Source of the DNA: Promethearchaeota archaeon
GTDB taxonomy: Archaea; Asgardarchaeota; Lokiarchaeia; Sigynarchaeales; SOKP01
Length of the DNA stretch: 7,602 nt
NCBI GenBank assembly: GCA_019894655.1
Contig: JAGXNZ010000215.1
Coordinates: 1-7,602 of the forward strand
Reading direction: 5' to 3'
Below are positions 5,332 through 7,602 of the stretch, one piece after another. Position 1 is the stretch's first letter; the number at the start of each line of letters is the position of its first letter. The notes under the pieces were generated by a model. The model worked only from the letters and a program-made list of their open reading frames with translations, did not search any database and was not told the DNA's origin. A program made the translations under genes and the position numbers.

Positions 5332-6636
5332 TTAATGTAAATCGATATAATCCTGATTTACTTTTATCATTTCTTCAAACATTTCTTCGGCTTTTGATGC
5401 GTTAACTATTGTTGGGTCTAGAAGTAATGCTTGGAATGCGATATCTTTTGATTTTTTAAGAATTGCTTCTACAACTAAGTCTTGAACTGAAGCTTGATTG
5501 CGTAATAATGCTGCTAGTCCTTTTGGATAATCTCCAAGCTTGATTGCCTTTAATCCGCTCTTAGTGACAATTGCGGGACATTCTACTACTAAATCTCTAG
5601 GTAAATTTGTAATAACATCTTCATTAGGCAAATTTACTGAAACTTCCTCGTGATTAGAATTAGTTAATTTGCCCTCAATGATCGGTATTGCTCTTTCATA
5701 ATCATGTTTTACAAGACGGGAACCCTTTCCTCTTTCTAGTAACTTTTGGATTTTTTTTCCAGTTGACAATGTGATGATTTTATAACCGTTATAAAACGCT
5801 CTTATGCCCTCGATGTTTGCTTTATCCCAAGCCCATGAAATATACTCACCATAATGAGAATCTTGAGTATACGGAATATAGCTAAACTTTTCAAGAATAT
5901 ACTTAATTAAATCAACATCGTTAATAGAGCCTTTTAAATTGCTGAGATACTCTGGAGCCCATTTTCTTAGATCAGGATACGCATCTCTATTCTTATCGAT
6001 ATACCGTATTGATAAAAGAACACCAAAATGATTTAATCCTCCAGCTCTCATCTCGAGATTAGAAAGTGGAGTGCCAAGTATCCGACTATAATGATGTATG
6101 AATCCCGGAAATTCGTGACATAAACCTACAAAATTTAATGAAGGATATTTTCGTTTAATAGCTAAACAAATTCTACTCATAGGATTTGAATAATTAATAA
6201 CAAAAGCGTCGGGGCAAATTTTACTAATATCTTCACAAATATCAAGAATCGGAGGAATCACGCGTAAAGAATGAAATAATCCCCCTGGACCGCCATTTTC
6301 ACCATAAACTTGTAAATTGCCATATTTACGAGGGATTTCGTAATCTAATTCCCATAATTTAAATCTTGGAGCGACTTCTATAGAATTTATGATAAAAGTA
6401 GCATTTTTCAAAGCCTTTTTCCTGTCAATTGTGGACTCTAGTTCAAAATCTAGATCTTTCTGTTCAATTGCATCTTTGCAAGATTGGGTCACTAAATCTA
6501 GATTAGATTGATTAATGTCATGCAAACTTACTATAGAGCCTTGTAAAATTTCGCTATTGATTATACTCCCAACTGAACCCAATCCAAATTGTAGAGAACC
6601 CGCTCCAATTAAAACAATTTTCTCCTTTTTTGTCAA
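5332..6636 (-). CDS. Glycoside hydrolase family 4 (NAD+/Mn2+-dependent glycosidase), TTG start
   Basis: GH4 enzymes cleave glycosides by oxidising C3 of the sugar with bound NAD+, then eliminating the aglycone, with a divalent metal; they usually need reducing conditions. The protein has 434 residues, normal for the family. Visible blocks are the Rossmann loop IGAGSLQFG (10-18), YGENGGPGGLFHSLR (111-125), NYSNPM (148-153), GLCHEF (Cys173, His174, metal site), GGLNHF (His203, metal site) and DSHYGEY (259-265) with the candidate catalytic Tyr. From memory, CHE at the metal cysteine is more often seen in alpha-glucosidases, CHS in alpha-galactosidases and CHG in glucuronidases; this is a weak hint of alpha-glucosidase. 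The start is TTG 6636: upstream in frame there is no ATG or GTG before a stop, and the N-terminus MTKKEKIVLIGAG is typical. It lies 61 bases after the GH2 gene on the same strand, so they may be co-transcribed or it may use the AT-rich box in the gap. Confidence 0.92.
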   Translation of the reverse strand: MTKKEKIVLIGAGSLQFGLGSVGSIINSEILQGSIVSLHDINQSNLDLVTQSCKDAIEQKDLDFELESTIDRKKALKNATFIINSIEVAPRFKLWELDYEIPRKYGNLQVYGENGGPGGLFHSLRVIPPILDICEDISKICPDAFVINYSNPMSRICLAIKRKYPSLNFVGLCHEFPGFIHHYSRILGTPLSNLEMRAGGLNHFGVLLSIRYIDKNRDAYPDLRKWAPEYLSNLKGSINDVDLIKYILEKFSYIPYTQDSHYGEYISWAWDKANIEGIRAFYNGYKIITLSTGKKIQKLLERGKGSRLVKHDYERAIPIIEGKLTNSNHEEVSVNLPNEDVITNLPRDLVVECPAIVTKSGLKAIKLGDYPKGLAALLRNQASVQDLVVEAILKKSKDIAFQALLLDPTIVNASKAEEMFEEMIKVNQDYIDLH

Positions 6637-6664
6637 ATTTTCGATCTTTAATTGGCTAATTAAG

Positions 6665-6681
6665 TTAAATATTATATTTAA
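6665..6681 (-). promoter_or_regulatory. Symmetric AT-rich box in the GH2-GH4 gap, possible TATA box of the GH4 gene
   Basis: TTAAATAT-T-ATATTTAA is a perfect inverted repeat with 8-base arms. On the minus strand TTAAATATA resembles an archaeal box A; a start about 25 bases on (near 6648) would leave a leader of about 12 bases before TTG 6636. It could be an independent GH4 promoter or chance symmetry in AT-only sequence. Confidence 0.35.
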
Positions 6682-6697
6682 TTAGAAGGTAAAAAGC

Positions 6698-7602
6698 TTA
6701 TGAATTTTTCAATAAATTGTATAGCGACCTTACAGCAAAATCTTCTTTTTTTACTTTCAAATAAGCAGGTTCCGCCGAGGATATTAAACCTAAATTTTTC
6801 AGCGAAATATTTCTCACTTCACCTGGTGCTAAGGAAAAGAAATTATCCGATGCTATAAAATCAAATTTATCAGAATCTATGTGAACATATAAAGCAATAT
6901 TCTTTGTTGCTATTTTGAGTTCATATTCTTTTTCATTAGATTCTTCGCAAAAATATTCGTTGAGTTCCCACGATATATCAGGAGCCTTTAACGGAAATTT
7001 CTTTGGAGCTGAAAACAATCTAAATCCATGAAACTCCTGTTCACCTTCAAGATTGTTAAACTTCAATGTAAAAAAGATAATGTAATCCGTTATATTATCG
7101 TTGATTCTAATAAAATCAGATACATCAATTTTATCTAATTTTTTTGATGAACAAGGAAGAATGGTTAACTCATATTGGCCTTTTTTTGCTACTGTTCCGT
7201 CTGACTTTAGCACTTTCCATTCAAACTGAAATTCTTGAGTTGTTCGAAGATCGTTTGATATCCAAAACTCTATAGATTTCTTATCTTCTATTACGCTAGG
7301 AAAAAGAGGTTGATAAAATCTCTTAGCATAATAATGCAACGCTTTCCAACGACTGTAATAATCCAAAGAAGACCAACTAGCCACAGGCCAACAATCGTTT
7401 AATTGCCAATAAAGAGCACCCATGCAATGATTTTGATTTCGATTTCGGCGCCAATGTTCAACTCCATATTCAATGGCTTCTGCTTGTGTTATTTGTGATA
7501 AAATAACTTGATTTTCAAACTCATGAGGAATTTCAAATCGTTTTTTCATATAACTTAATATTTTTTTATTCCCGGCAGAATTCTTTTGATGGTTTTCCAT
7601 GA
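6698..7602 (-). CDS. Beta-mannosidase (GH2), C-terminal part only, 5' end outside the window
   Basis: GH2 beta-mannosidases release terminal beta-linked mannose from mannans or N-glycan cores. About 300 residues are visible, roughly the last third of a usual 800-850-residue enzyme; the frame stays open to the right edge, so Met at 7600 is internal, not the start. The end of the catalytic barrel is recognisable: HQKNSAGN, then [20 protein letters not shown], then [19 protein letters not shown] and [19 protein letters not shown]. The WQ-ND-WP segment lines the sugar-binding pocket. Both catalytic Glu residues lie upstream, beyond the window, so activity cannot be judged. Residues from about 100 on form the Ig-like C-terminal domains. 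The stop TAA is at 6698-6700, 61 bases before the GH4 gene on the same strand, suggesting a glycan-degradation operon transcribed leftward. Confidence 0.9.
   Translation of the reverse strand, partial: MENHQKNSAGNKKILSYMKKRFEIPHEFENQVILSQITQAEAIEYGVEHWRRNRNQNHCMGALYWQLNDCWPVASWSSLDYYSRWKALHYYAKRFYQPLFPSVIEDKKSIEFWISNDLRTTQEFQFEWKVLKSDGTVAKKGQYELTILPCSSKKLDKIDVSDFIRINDNITDYIIFFTLKFNNLEGEQEFHGFRLFSAPKKFPLKAPDISWELNEYFCEESNEKEYELKIATKNIALYVHIDSDKFDFIASDNFFSLAPGEVRNISLKNLGLISSAEPAYLKVKKEDFAVRSLYNLLKNS

Overview
The window is AT-rich, densely coded DNA, most likely from an archaeon. The evidence is TATA-like boxes 25-45 bases before several starts, short leaders, oligo-T tracts rather than hairpin-plus-U terminators, and a full-length archaeal-type alanyl-tRNA editing protein (AlaX-L). 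The gene style (small zinc-binding protein, sulfatase, DUF4910 peptidase, GH4 and GH2 glycosidases) fits an uncultured anaerobic lineage such as Asgard archaea. That placement is inference; nothing here proves the phylum.

Layout, left to right: a 5'-truncated sulfatase (+) interrupted by an in-frame TAA, with its conserved C-terminal tail still readable to 1185; a four-helix membrane protein (-); a 188-base gap between divergent genes; alaX (+), whose best start is a CTG; a 77-residue zinc-ribbon-like protein (-) whose end overlaps the end of alaX by 12 bases; a 137-base gap between divergent genes with a strong 54-base inverted repeat and a TATA-like tract usable on either strand; a 656-residue M28-like/DUF4910 peptidase (+); then a GH4 glycosidase (-) with a TTG start, preceded on the same strand by the C-terminal 300 residues of a GH2 beta-mannosidase that runs off the right edge. 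No intergenic stretch exceeds 190 bases, and I saw no tRNA, rRNA, CRISPR or mobile element.

Functionally the two ends look like glycan catabolism. The sulfatase would remove sulfate from a sulfated sugar, the GH2 enzyme beta-mannosyl residues, and the GH4 enzyme would open an alpha- (or beta-) glycoside by an NAD+/metal redox mechanism. The visible parts show no secretion signals, so the GH4 and the peptidase probably act in the cytoplasm on imported fragments. The centre (alaX, zinc protein) is housekeeping or unknown. Except for the GH2-GH4 pair, every neighbouring gene switches strand, so most genes must have their own promoter.

I did not find a clear new multi-gene system. The points most worth checking are the inverted repeat at 3239-3292, the CTG start of alaX, and the nonsense codon in the sulfatase.
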